Positions 1-8,394 of a stretch of 64,000 nt of DNA are shown one piece after another (within the stretch, counting starts at the first letter, position 1; each line of letters starts with the position of its first letter). The notes under the pieces were generated by a model. The model saw nothing but the letters and a program-made list of their open reading frames with translations. It was not told the origin of the DNA and searched no databases. The position numbers and the translations under genes were made by a program. The DNA is from Verrucomicrobiota bacterium (lineage in GTDB: Bacteria; Verrucomicrobiota; Verrucomicrobiia; Limisphaerales; UBA9464), in the NCBI GenBank assembly GCA_947471985.1, contig CANIZL010000010.1:1-64000 (forward strand), read 5' to 3'.

Positions 1-57
1 ACGGACGAACTTTCGCGGAGACCTTGGCCCACCTCAGCGTCGCTACGCTCCGTGAAT

Positions 58-146
58 CTGTCCGACCAAAATCGGAACCTTGTCCGGCGCCTTCCGTAAC
101 GCTGTCCGATCCAAATCGGAATGGGTGTCCGGATCGATCGGAATGC
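58..146. repeat. 22-bp tandem repeat with dyad units
   Basis: Four head-to-tail copies with a period of about 22 bases begin near 58, 80, 102 and 125. The consensus is close to TGTCCGAtccAAATCGGAA. Copies 1 and 3 contain the inverted halves TCCGA and TCGGA around an A-rich centre; copy 2 is the most diverged. The array lies beyond the 3' end of the Hsp20 gene and outside any coding region I can support. It could be a small satellite, an array of binding sites, or the edge of a longer array cut by the window start. Confidence 0.7.
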
Positions 147-157
147 GCACTTGTCAT

Positions 158-195
158 GAAAAAACGGAAACCCCGCGCCAGGACTCGGCGCGGGG
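158..195 (-). terminator. Rho-independent terminator of the Hsp20 gene
   Basis: On the minus strand a nine-pair GC stem (ccccgcgcc / ggcgcgggg) with a 7-base loop is followed by a T-rich run (tttccgtttttt). It sits about 40 bases after the Hsp20 stop codon, as expected for its intrinsic terminator. Confidence 0.8.
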
Positions 196-233
196 CGCGT
201 TCGAAGGGTCGCTCTATCCCTCCGACGCCGCAC

Positions 234-686
234 TTATTCAGTGACGCTGATCTGCTTCGGCTTCGCGGCCTCGAGTTTGGGCAGCGTCACGGTGAGGACG
301 CCATCGCGGTAAACCGCCTTGACCCCCTCGACATTGACCGGGGTGCGAACTGCCAGTCGGCGTTCATAGCGTCCGGCATAGCGCTCCCGTCGCAGATACC
401 CGTCTTCCTTGACCTCGGCATCGGCCTTACGCTCTGCCGCGAGCGTCAGCACGCCGTCATTGAAGGAGATCTGGATATCCTCCCGACGCACGCCGGGAAG
501 ATCCACCGTCACAGACAACTGATTCGCGTCCTCCCGGACGTCGAGGGGGGCCGAGGTCACCGGCCGTTCCGGAGCGGCGGCCGTACCGGCAAAGAACCGC
601 CCGAGTTCCTTTTCAAACTCCGCAAAGGGATGAAAAGGACCAACAGAGTAGGAGGCATTTCGTGAACCGCAGTTTGAGGTATTCAT
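234..686 (-). CDS. Hsp20/alpha-crystallin family small heat-shock protein
   Basis: ATP-independent holdase that binds unfolding proteins in the cytoplasm. The 150-residue product has the usual bacterial layout: a variable N-terminal segment with a PFHPFAEFEKEL stretch (17-28), an alpha-crystallin beta-sandwich of about residues 46-137 containing VDLPGVRREDI and the closing GVLTVTLPK signature (129-137), and a short tail ending in an I-x-V type motif (ISV). I chose the ATG giving MNTSN; an in-frame TTG ten codons upstream is less likely. It is monocistronic, with a terminator behind it and a dyad about 170 bases upstream. No CIRCE or ROSE element could be recognised. Confidence 0.93.
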   Translation of the reverse strand: MNTSNCGSRNASYSVGPFHPFAEFEKELGRFFAGTAAAPERPVTSAPLDVREDANQLSVTVDLPGVRREDIQISFNDGVLTLAAERKADAEVKEDGYLRRERYAGRYERRLAVRTPVNVEGVKAVYRDGVLTVTLPKLEAAKPKQISVTE

Positions 687-939
687 AGTGTGTCGTACGT
701 TAGTTTTTGTTAGCAATCATGGACGCTTGTGCGTCGGTTGATGCCCCATAAGCGGATTTGGTGCCGAGATTCTCCCGGCTCACAACACCGCGTTAAGTTA
801 TTTATTTACAACGACCTATACCATTGAAGCCCATTCTGAAGCATCTCAAAAGCGTCACAATGACACATGATATGTGCCATTGTGTCCTGAGCGCTTATTT
901 GTCTCACTCGGCCGCCTTCCGATGACCGGGTGATGGCGG
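687..939. other. Intergenic region upstream of hsp20
   Basis: AT-richer spacer between the GlnD-like gene and the Hsp20 start. It holds the dyad at 856-884 and the AT-rich stretch ttatttatttac near 795-810 that could belong to an hsp20 promoter. No convincing -35/-10 pair can be fixed by eye. Confidence 0.5.
856..884. promoter_or_regulatory. 29-bp near-perfect inverted repeat (operator or terminator hairpin)
   Basis: Two 13-base arms (cacaatgacacat and atgtgccattgtg) pair with a single mismatch around a 3-base centre. On the minus strand an outer aagcg/cgctt pair flanks the stem and the right side continues as cgcttttgag. It could therefore be a weak terminator of the GlnD-like gene, which ends about 55 bases before it. 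The symmetry also fits a dimeric-regulator operator for the downstream hsp20 gene. The sequence does not decide between these. Confidence 0.6.
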
Positions 940-3576
940 TCAAAATCGGGCTCGCAGGAGCTCCCGAGCTTCCTCGACCGTTCGACCGGGCGGCAGGCTG
1001 TGGTACACCGAAACCCACCCGCCCGTCCGTCCGGAGTCGGCCGTCAATCCAAACACGTCGCCTCCCAGCAGGTGAAACACGGTCCACGTCAGCACGCAGA
1101 TGAGTGCGCCGACATCACCCCGGGTCTCGGCCCGGAGGCAAAGGAGATTCGGGCGCCATTCCTCGAGCGTAATGTGGTCAGCGATCGCGCGCAGTCCGGT
1201 CGCATCGTCCGGCCCCACCAGGTCGTGCCGCTGAATAGCCTCCTCCAACGCCCGGACCAATTCCTGGCCCACCGGCGCACTACCGGGAGCGAGGTGAAAG
1301 AAATCCAACGCCAAGCCGTGGGAGGCAGCCGAAAAAAGGTGGGCCTGTCGCAAACCAATTCCCAGTCGCCAGAAGGTGGCACTGATACACGCCGCCAAGC
1401 CCCGAAAATCCCGCGCGGCGATGCCGACAATCGTCAGCGCACCCTCCCGCAGGATCGTGGCCTTCGGGGTGGATAATTCCGGATCCTGGGCGAGACGAAC
1501 CAGGTGGGCGCCAAAGCGGTTCGCGTAGTGCCGGTAAACACCGCTGAAGAAATCCTCACCGAAGTCCTTGAGGATCGCCAATTCCGCCGCGGAATACCCG
1601 GACCGGCTCAGCACGTGGGTGGGATCGTGACCCGGCCGCAACTGCATGCGGGCCTTGCCGTAGAGTTCGCGGATGTTGAACCAGCGCGCGGGATCGCTGG
1701 TCTCGGATTCCCACACCGCCCGATCCGCGCAGGTGAAAACAAAAAGCGCCCGCAACAGGGCCTCTTCCGGACACAACGCCAGAAACTCCCGCACCAGCCG
1801 GGCGTCCTTGGGCCGCGGAGCGTAGTCCTTGAAGATGCGTCGATGCGCCACCAGAAAGCGGGCCACCCGCAGCGTCTCCGGGGTGAAATCGCACTCCGCA
1901 AAAACGCGGCGGTAATAGTCGTCCAACGGGATCCCGGAAAAGCCGCTGGGAAATTGTTCGCCGCCGGAACTTGGGCCACTGCCGGAACCCGCGTGGTCCC
2001 CGGGGACCACGGGCAGACGCTTGGTCTTGAGGGCCAGCTTGACCGCCGCCAGATGATCGCCATCCAGCAGGACCGCCTCCGCCGCCACCGAAACCCGCTG
2101 CAAGGGATCGCTGGGATCGCCGCTCGCAATCGGTCCCGCCGACAGCGCGCGCCCTTCCTCCAGGAATGTCTCCAACGCCCGCATCTTCTCCCGTTCCAAC
2201 GCGCTGCGGAGCACCCGGCGTTCGGTGAGCACCCGTTCGTCGAGCGAGACCTCAAACTGGGCATAGCCCGGAAAGAGCCGGTTCACCGCCCCATCCATCT
2301 GTGACAGAAATTCGAACGACCCCGCCAGACTGCCCCGTCGCTCATAAAACAGCGCGGACAGCTCCGGCACCGGGACAAGCCAATCCCCGGCATTGCGAAA
2401 GGTCCCCTGCAGTTCCGCACGATCAATGGGCACACCATAGGCCTGGGCCGCCAACAGCAAGGTCAGGGCGGCACTGCTCTTTTCCCGCGGGGTTCCGCCG
2501 CCCGCGCCCACGTGCCGCAGGCCGCCGACCCCGAACGTCAGCGGGCTGCCCGGTCGACACACCCGCCCGAGTCGGAGTTCGCGACCCAGGATGCCGTTGG
2601 TGAATTGAGCCACCCGCCGACGCGCCGCCAGCAGGCGCGCCCGTACATCATTGGCAAATTCCGCGCGGGCACCGTCGGTGGCGGTCGGATCAAGCAATTC
2701 GCCAAACGACAGAAAATCCTCAAAACCCAGGACATCCTCCACGTGATTGCCCGTCAGGGTGGGACGACGACGCACGGTTCTCCGGGTGTGAATGAAGCCG
2801 CGAATGCGCAATAGGAAGTCGAACGCCGCGAGATCCCGGGGATCCTCCAGCGTGCGGTAAACGTCATGGCTATGGGCGCAGGTCTTTCCCGCCAGCGTCC
2901 AGATACCCGCGAGGAAAACCCGCAGGCCCTCGTTCTTAATATCGAAGCGATCCAGCCGTTCGTATTCGCGCGCCGACTTCTCCCATTGATCCCGCCAGAA
3001 CCCCTGCACGTGCAGGAAGTGTTCAAAGGGATCAAACGTGGCCCGCAACCGCTCGCGGAATCGCTCCGCCAGGCGCCCGGGATCGTGCACGGCGCGCAGG
3101 TCGAGAAAGCTGTTCAACTGCTTTCCGTCGAGCCGGGGGATGTCTTCCAGATTGAACGGCAGGGGTTCGAAGCCGAAGCCGAACCGGCGTTGGAACTCGC
3201 CTGAATGCAGCACCTGCCGCTGGAGTTCCAGCAGAAACGGATTGCCGTCGATGACGTCATCGAAGAGGAAAGCGAAATCCAGGTCCGAGCACGGGGTCAG
3301 CTCCCCGCGGCCGGTGCCCCCGAGCGCCACCACGGCAAACGGGCGATCGTAGCCCCGTTCCCGCACCTGCTCTGCCGCCCAGTGCGCCACGAGATCCGTG
3401 TAGATGGCGGTGCGGGCGGTCGCGATCGCCCGCCCATTGCCGAGTTCAGAGCCCCGCCATAAGACGTCATTGGCGGCCAGGAGTCGGGCCACCAGCGCCG
3501 GACCGCCTTCCCGATCCAGGGCCGCCATCAATTCATCGGGTGCCAGCGCATTCATCGAAACATTCGCCGAATCCAT
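940..3576 (-). CDS. GlnD-like nucleotidyltransferase with ACT domains
   Basis: Resembles [protein-PII] uridylyltransferase GlnD in length (878 aa) and order of domains. An N-terminal nucleotidyltransferase domain carries GGTGRGE (86-92) and DLD (98-100), the expected metal-binding acidic pair. A long helical middle follows, then two ACT-like segments near the C-terminus; the first contains ARDFRGLAACIS and a downstream LDFFHL, as in GlnD ACT domains. The central HD hydrolase of GlnD is not recognisable: the stretch after NRLFPGYAQF lacks the HD residues. A uridylyl-removing activity is therefore doubtful. No glnB/glnK lies nearby. It starts 2 bp after the upstream hydrolase stop, so the two are probably cotranscribed. 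Target unknown. Confidence 0.8.
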   Translation of the reverse strand: MDSANVSMNALAPDELMAALDREGGPALVARLLAANDVLWRGSELGNGRAIATARTAIYTDLVAHWAAEQVRERGYDRPFAVVALGGTGRGELTPCSDLDFAFLFDDVIDGNPFLLELQRQVLHSGEFQRRFGFGFEPLPFNLEDIPRLDGKQLNSFLDLRAVHDPGRLAERFRERLRATFDPFEHFLHVQGFWRDQWEKSAREYERLDRFDIKNEGLRVFLAGIWTLAGKTCAHSHDVYRTLEDPRDLAAFDFLLRIRGFIHTRRTVRRRPTLTGNHVEDVLGFEDFLSFGELLDPTATDGARAEFANDVRARLLAARRRVAQFTNGILGRELRLGRVCRPGSPLTFGVGGLRHVGAGGGTPREKSSAALTLLLAAQAYGVPIDRAELQGTFRNAGDWLVPVPELSALFYERRGSLAGSFEFLSQMDGAVNRLFPGYAQFEVSLDERVLTERRVLRSALEREKMRALETFLEEGRALSAGPIASGDPSDPLQRVSVAAEAVLLDGDHLAAVKLALKTKRLPVVPGDHAGSGSGPSSGGEQFPSGFSGIPLDDYYRRVFAECDFTPETLRVARFLVAHRRIFKDYAPRPKDARLVREFLALCPEEALLRALFVFTCADRAVWESETSDPARWFNIRELYGKARMQLRPGHDPTHVLSRSGYSAAELAILKDFGEDFFSGVYRHYANRFGAHLVRLAQDPELSTPKATILREGALTIVGIAARDFRGLAACISATFWRLGIGLRQAHLFSAASHGLALDFFHLAPGSAPVGQELVRALEEAIQRHDLVGPDDATGLRAIADHITLEEWRPNLLCLRAETRGDVGALICVLTWTVFHLLGGDVFGLTADSGRTGGWVSVYHSLPPGRTVEEARELLRARF

Positions 3577-3578
3577 CT

Positions 3579-4481
3579 TCAGGGCCGGTGCTGGGCAAAA
3601 AGCCAGCGGATCAACTCCGGTTCACAGTACGCCCGCTCCGCGGTTTCCGCGTGCGTGGCGTGGTCGTATTCCCAGTAAACCGGCTTCGCCCCCGCCGCCA
3701 ATAACGGCGCGATCATCCCGCGCGTTCCCTCGACAGGCACCAGCGCGTCGCCCGAGCCATGCAGGGCCCAGATGGCCACCGATTTCGCCCGGACGGCCCG
3801 CGCCGGATCCCCCGCCCCACAAATCGGCACCGCGGCCGCGAAGACCTCCGGATGCTCCGTGATCATCGACCATGTGCCCGAACCGCCCATCGATTGACCC
3901 GTCACGTACAGCCGCTTTGCGTCCACCGAAAACTCCCGTTGCAGCGCCGCCAACAGCCCCAGCACCAGCCGCTGATTCGCCGCATCCCAACCCCGCTGAT
4001 GGCTCCACGGCACCACGACCCAGCACGGATGTTCCCGCTGGGTTTCCTCGCAGACCAATCGACCCAAGCCATACGCAAAACCCGGCGCCTCGGGCTCGAG
4101 CAAATGGGCAAAATCATGGCGCGGACCGCCACCATGCAAGGACAGCACCAGGGGGAGGGGGCCGCGGGCTGAGTTCGTCGCCGGCCGGAACAGCAGGTAC
4201 CGCAACGATTCCGCCGACGTGCCGGTTCCCATCGAAAAGGTGCGTGACTCAAAACCCGCCGTCTTCGGCACGTGCCGCAACTGCGCCAGCAACACCGCGT
4301 GATTCGTCGCCGCCTGACCGGCCAGAGGTGCCACGTGGTGAACGCCTGGTTGCCAGAGGGCCGAGGCCAGTTGTTGCGGCGCCGACACGTCCCCGGCCCG
4401 GACGCCTTGGGTCGCCCCAAACCGGACGAAGGCAGCCAGGATCAGCACCGGCATCGGGGGGTACCACGAGAGACGTTTCAT
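3579..4481 (-). CDS. Secreted alpha/beta hydrolase (PHB-depolymerase/esterase type)
   Basis: A 300-residue exported serine hydrolase. A signal peptide spans about residues 1-29 (hydrophobic PVLILAAFV core). The oxyanion region LSLHGGGPR is at 114-121, the nucleophile elbow GQSMGG puts Ser at 197, Asp is at 245 in SGDALVP and His at 277 in ATHAE. The order and spacing match esterase-D/PHB-depolymerase-like enzymes that cleave polymer esters or acyl groups from polysaccharide; the substrate cannot be told. I chose the ATG at MKRLSW because it places the signal peptide at the N-terminus. A GlnD-like gene follows after 2 bp, an unusual operon partner. Confidence 0.82.
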   Translation of the reverse strand: MKRLSWYPPMPVLILAAFVRFGATQGVRAGDVSAPQQLASALWQPGVHHVAPLAGQAATNHAVLLAQLRHVPKTAGFESRTFSMGTGTSAESLRYLLFRPATNSARGPLPLVLSLHGGGPRHDFAHLLEPEAPGFAYGLGRLVCEETQREHPCWVVVPWSHQRGWDAANQRLVLGLLAALQREFSVDAKRLYVTGQSMGGSGTWSMITEHPEVFAAAVPICGAGDPARAVRAKSVAIWALHGSGDALVPVEGTRGMIAPLLAAGAKPVYWEYDHATHAETAERAYCEPELIRWLFAQHRP

Positions 4482-4708
4482 CGTCACGACAAGTTGTCCC
4501 CGCAGCGAAGCAGACGCAGCCCATACTGCACGCCGGAATTTCCCTCGCGGCCCCGGCGCAGCACTCCGGCCGAACGACCAACGATGGCCGGCAACCACCC
4601 GTCATCCGTCCCACCGCGACTCCGCCACGCACGAAACCCACCCGAGGGATTCCGCTGCCGCCCAAAATTGGCTCTAAGAACTCCCCCTCGAATGGGTCAT
4701 ACCCTTGT

Positions 4709-5195
4709 ATGAAATCAAATTCACAACGCCGGTGGGGCATTCGCGCGGGTCTGGTGGCCTTGGTCACATCACTGAACGTCGCGGGCATGGGAGCAGATTA
4801 TCCCAACGACCAACCCGTACCCGGTTTGGAAACCTGGCCCGTCGGGTTGAGCCGAATGATCAACGCCACGAATCGCGTTCACGGATTCTTCATCAATGCC
4901 GAAGACACTTTTTTCTTTTCCGGCACCGCGACGAATTTCACGTCCTTCCTGCAGGACTACGCCAAGCTTCCGGGCGTCGCCGTGGGAGAAGACTTCTCGT
5001 CCCTGCGATTGGAAGTTCACTGCGTGCCCGGTGACTTGGGCCCGACTCAAAAACGGCGCGGCGCGCGCGGCGGAGTCCCAGCCGGCGGAGAATTCCCGGG
5101 GCTACTCCGTCGAAGTCCACCTCTGGAGCGGCGGCCGCATTGACTGGAAGCAGCTCACCGTCCCCGCGGGCGTGGTCGTCGTTAAGGCCAAGTAA
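4709..5195 (+). pseudogene. Small exported protein interrupted by a frameshift
   Basis: From ATG (MKSNSQRRWG) the frame encodes a signal peptide (about residues 1-29) and a coherent mature part through LEVHCVPGDL. It then falls into low-quality arginine/glycine-rich sequence. The adjacent +1 frame reads on sensibly from about 5040 with ARLKNGAARAAE, a YSVEVHLWSGG motif and the C-terminus AGVVVVKAK before a stop at 5193-5195. Removing one G from the ggg at about 5038-5040 joins the two. This is either a recent pseudogene or a sequencing error in the GC-rich run. The rejoined product would be about 161 residues. I do not recognise its family. Confidence 0.6.
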
Positions 5196-5418
5196 CGCAA
5201 CGCAGTAATTTCTTCCGGCGCCGAAGGGGGGCGAGGAACCCCCACTGAACCTGGCATAGCGAATCCCCTTTCGCAGCAGGCAAGGGAGGGTACGAAGGAG
5301 TGCTGTCTTTGGAAGGTCCGCTCACCGCCGAATTGTTCACCTTGCGGGCGAAATATCCGCCCGGGGCGACTTCGACCAACGCACTGGCTCTTCGTTCTCT
5401 TTGCGCCCTTGGGTGAAA

Positions 5419-5550
5419 TCACGGGTCCTTCGCCGCATCGGGGGGATCCCACTCGCCGTATCCGTTCGCGTCCTCCCACCAGTCGGGAAATCCTTCGCCA
5501 GCCGAATCCGCCACACCCGCGGTGCCGGATGGTATCTCGAAGTCGAGGCG
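5419..5550 (-). pseudogene. C-terminal fragment of a TSP3-type exported protein
   Basis: Reading leftward, about 44 codons encode a segment with ADSAGEGFPDWWEDANGYG and a short acidic tail ending at a TGA. This is the D-x-(D/A)-G-x-G-x-PD-WWE-NG pattern of thrombospondin type-3-like ends of verrucomicrobial exported proteins. Upstream of about 5550 the frame turns into the antisense of the DUF3574 remnant, so the rest of the gene is missing. No start codon or signal peptide belongs to it. Confidence 0.45.
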
Positions 5551-5845
5551 GCAGGCACCCACCCGGCCCCACGCCACAGCGATTTCGGAGCAGGACTGGC
5601 AGGAGTTTTTGGATTCGGAGGTAACGCCCAAGTTTGCGTCGGGGCTCACGGTGATCAGTGCGTTGGGCCAATGGCGCAATGCGTTGGGCCACATGGATCG
5701 GGAACCGAGCAAAGTCTTGGTCCTGCTGCATCCCCCGAACAAGGAGACCGAGGCGACGATCGATCAGGTCCGATCCCAATACTGTGCCCGTTTCAACCAG
5801 GAGGCGGTGATGAAGATCACCTCCCCAGCCCAGGTTGCCTTTTGA
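5522..5845 (+). pseudogene. Truncated DUF3574 protein
   Basis: From about residue 22 the frame matches the DUF3574 pattern: ISEQDWQEFLDSEVTPKF, then GLTVISALGQW, then REPSKVLVLLH, and a normal C-terminus around FNQEAVMKI. The family normally begins with a beta strand ending in YFG, followed by a short loop before the tryptophan helix; that piece is absent in all three frames. The first 20 codons from the GTG are arginine/proline-rich and read as foreign sequence. I infer a gene broken at its 5' end by recombination near 5550, with no proper start or signal peptide left. Confidence 0.55.
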
Positions 5846-6029
5846 TGCTGGCCCGATCTCCCATGAGCAATACCGGGGAACAATAGATCTCGATTCAGCC
5901 GAATGGCCCTGAGGTCCACGCGTTGGCACCAAAACTGGATGCCACCCTCCCGTGCGGCGACCGACTATTGGCTATATGGGCCGCCGCCCTCGTCCAGCGG
6001 AACCAAATACCGATCGAGCGGGTCTAATC

Positions 6030-6090
6030 GGTCGGTATTCAGCGTGCGGAGCGCAGCTCCCCGCCTAAAGGCGGAACTCCGTACCTGACC
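6030..6090. repeat. REP-like extended palindrome
   Basis: Nested inverted repeats: inner ccgcc-taaa-ggcgg (6061-6074), middle gtgcggag / ctccgtac (6044-6051 and 6077-6084, one mismatch), outer ggtcggta / tacctgacc (6030-6037 and 6082-6090, one bulge). It lies in the gene-poor patch just beyond the 3' end of the HEAT/cytochrome gene. No second copy was noticed in this window, so dispersal in the genome is an inference from its form. Confidence 0.6.
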
Positions 6091-6157
6091 CAGGCAGTAG
6101 CGGAATTCGGTTTTCTCACCCCAAGTAGAACTGGCGATCAACCATGCGGTCCCCGCC

Positions 6158-8215
6158 CTAATTCAGAACGAAGGCAGCGTCGGGGCTGGTGAGGCGGAGG
6201 GCGTCGGGGACGTGCTGCGGGGGGATCTGCAGTACCACACGGTGACGGCCCGCCGACAGGTCCGCCGTGCTCGCGCCCACCGCGCCCACCTTCTTGCCAT
6301 CCACCCAGACTTCCGGGCCCGGGGCACACTCGAGTTGGAAATGCACCGGGCCCGCCTGGGTCACGTTGATCTCCGTCACCGCATAAACCGCAAGCTTGCC
6401 CGTCCAGAATTCCGCCCGCGCCGCTTCTTCCATCATCTGCCGGGTCAATTGGCCGTTCACCCGACCATAAAGCGCCTTCCAGCGCGGGTCCGTCAGCGGC
6501 TTCTTCCAGGCCCAGTCCCCATTGCCATTCTGGACGTCCGTGTGCACCAGATTCGCAAAGTACCAGCGGCGCGCCACCCCGCCCTTGCTGGCATCGAAAT
6601 CACCCGGCTTGCCCAGGCGCGACAGAAAGGCAAACAGGTCCAGCTGATCGCGCTCGTTGAGGGATTCCAACAGGCCCGAGGGCATCAGGGAATTCACTCC
6701 TTGTTCGCGCTTGGCGATATCGTTCTTGGCAATCGCTTGTTCCGCTCCAGCGGCGTTGCGCAGCACGACCTCCTGCTGCGATTCCCGGGCCAGGGTGCCG
6801 ATGTACTCGCTGCCGTCCTTGGTGGTGATTTCCACCGAGCTATAGCCTTCCTTGATCTTGGCGTTGGGCAGGATCAGGGATTCCACCAGGTAATCGGCCG
6901 GGGCGCTGGCGCCGATGCTTGTCAGATCCGGACCCACCTTGCCACCCGCGCCGCCGATGGCATGGCAGCTCGTGCAGGCGAGTTCGTTGCGGCGATAGAC
7001 CGCTTCCCCGCGATTGGGATCGCCCGCCGTGCCGGCTTTGGCCGCGAGTTCCTTGATCAATTGCGTGTTAAAGGCCTGGGCATCGGTGGCGAGCCCGGCG
7101 CCTTTGGCGAGAGCGGCCACGAGGTCGAGATCGCTGCGACCGCCTTCGCGGGCGACGCGCATGCCGGCCCGGGCAACGGCGGGATCCAGGCCGCTGGCCG
7201 GCAGGGCACCGGCGATGGCTTTGCCGGCCCCTTTGACCGGCAGGACCGAGCGCCAGAGATCCTGCGCCGCGGTTTCATCCTTCAGGGAGCGGGCCAATTC
7301 CACGACCACCGGCACCGCCCGGCCAAGATCCAATGCCGCGAGCGATCCCACAGCTTGCAGACGGATGGTGGGGCTGTTGGCCGGCCCTGCCAGGGTGGTC
7401 AGGGACTCCAACGCCCCGGCACCGCCGATCGCGCGCAAGGTGTTGAAAGCTTCCGTCCGCACGGCCGCTGGGGTTTCGGCGTTGGCGGCGAGTTGACCCA
7501 GTTTCGGAAAGTGACTGCCCAATTGCTTCCATTGGGCGGCCAGCTTCAGCGCCTCGACCTGGACCGCGGGGGCGTTGTGGGAAAAGAGCGTCCCGATCTC
7601 CGTCAACGCCCCACCGGGTTGCACCCGCCGCAGACGGGAGGCCTCGCCCAGCGCCCGCAATGCCCGGGCCGTGGCCGCGTCATCGAAGCCACCCTTCAGC
7701 GTCTGATCGAGCAGCGGTCGCAATTCCGCCGGCGTGCCGGCGGAACCGATTAATTCGATCCACGGCCCCTGGCCTTCGCGCGTGAGCGGCTGTTTGGCGA
7801 GGGCCTTGGCGAGGACGCGGCTGGCTTGATCGGGCTTGATCGCCTTGAGCGCGAACTCGAGTTGCTTCTCCCGGCCGGTGGGCGACCACGCGCCGGACTC
7901 CAGGGCGGCGATCCAGGGCTCGGCCAGATCATTGATGGTGAGCCACAGAGCGTAATCCAGCGTGGGATCCATCGGCTGATTCAGCACCGTCAGGGCGATC
8001 TCGGCAGCCTGGGCGGAGGGAATCTTGGCGAGAGCGCGCAGAGCCTCGAGGCGGACGCGCGGCGTCGGGTCCTGCACCAGCCGGGCCAGCGGTACGAGGC
8101 GGTCGGCGCGGGTGTCGTCGGCCCCGAGCAGGGTCGACGGCAGGCAGGCTAGCGAGGAGGCCAGCGTGAGACTGACAACCCACCCGCGCGGAACGGTGTA
8201 CCAACTGGAAGACAT
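6158..8215 (-). CDS. HEAT-repeat, mono-heme c-type cytochrome (Pirellula/Verrucomicrobium type)
   Basis: A 685-residue exported protein. After a signal peptide (1-32) come HEAT-like helical repeats (about 40-390) and a class I cytochrome c domain with the heme site CTSCH at 414-418 and the characteristic GKVGPDLTSIG behind it. Next is the conserved block with NAKIKEGYSS and KREQGVNSLMPSGL that identifies the TIGR02603-like heme-binding family. The last about 110 residues form a separate beta-rich domain. These proteins are periplasmic electron carriers thought to partner with sugar dehydrogenases; a paralogous module ends the large gene at 9255-12671. I chose the ATG at MSSSWY; an upstream in-frame start would lengthen the N-terminus by 15. 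Confidence 0.85.
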   Translation of the reverse strand: MSSSWYTVPRGWVVSLTLASSLACLPSTLLGADDTRADRLVPLARLVQDPTPRVRLEALRALAKIPSAQAAEIALTVLNQPMDPTLDYALWLTINDLAEPWIAALESGAWSPTGREKQLEFALKAIKPDQASRVLAKALAKQPLTREGQGPWIELIGSAGTPAELRPLLDQTLKGGFDDAATARALRALGEASRLRRVQPGGALTEIGTLFSHNAPAVQVEALKLAAQWKQLGSHFPKLGQLAANAETPAAVRTEAFNTLRAIGGAGALESLTTLAGPANSPTIRLQAVGSLAALDLGRAVPVVVELARSLKDETAAQDLWRSVLPVKGAGKAIAGALPASGLDPAVARAGMRVAREGGRSDLDLVAALAKGAGLATDAQAFNTQLIKELAAKAGTAGDPNRGEAVYRRNELACTSCHAIGGAGGKVGPDLTSIGASAPADYLVESLILPNAKIKEGYSSVEITTKDGSEYIGTLARESQQEVVLRNAAGAEQAIAKNDIAKREQGVNSLMPSGLLESLNERDQLDLFAFLSRLGKPGDFDASKGGVARRWYFANLVHTDVQNGNGDWAWKKPLTDPRWKALYGRVNGQLTRQMMEEAARAEFWTGKLAVYAVTEINVTQAGPVHFQLECAPGPEVWVDGKKVGAVGASTADLSAGRHRVVLQIPPQHVPDALRLTSPDAAFVLN

Positions 8216-8394
8216 CCCCGGAGGTTGGTGAGAAAAGCCGGGGGAGACAAGGCGCAGCACGCGGAGGGGAGCATTTCCTGCCGGCTCCCCGGGGGATCCC
8301 GACGGAGACGGCCGCGCGCGGCGGGGATGACGAAGCCGGTTTCTTTGTTGTACCCGGTCGCCGATGCGGCTAAGCCGTTGGGAAGGTGAAGGGT

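Larger units (their letters stand above)
5196..6157. other. 962-bp region without an intact gene
   Basis: No complete gene can be supported here. The region holds a short C-terminal fragment of a TSP3-type protein on the minus strand, a 5'-truncated DUF3574 gene on the plus strand, and a REP-like palindrome at 6030-6090. Reading frames elsewhere in it have arginine/glycine/proline-rich, GC-driven composition. It looks like a graveyard of recombined gene ends. Confidence 0.65.

Noticed and set aside
5102-5932. Minus-strand frame of about 276 codons across the gene-poor patch.
   Set aside because: It runs through the antisense of both remnants, and its residues are Arg/Gly-driven without any domain.
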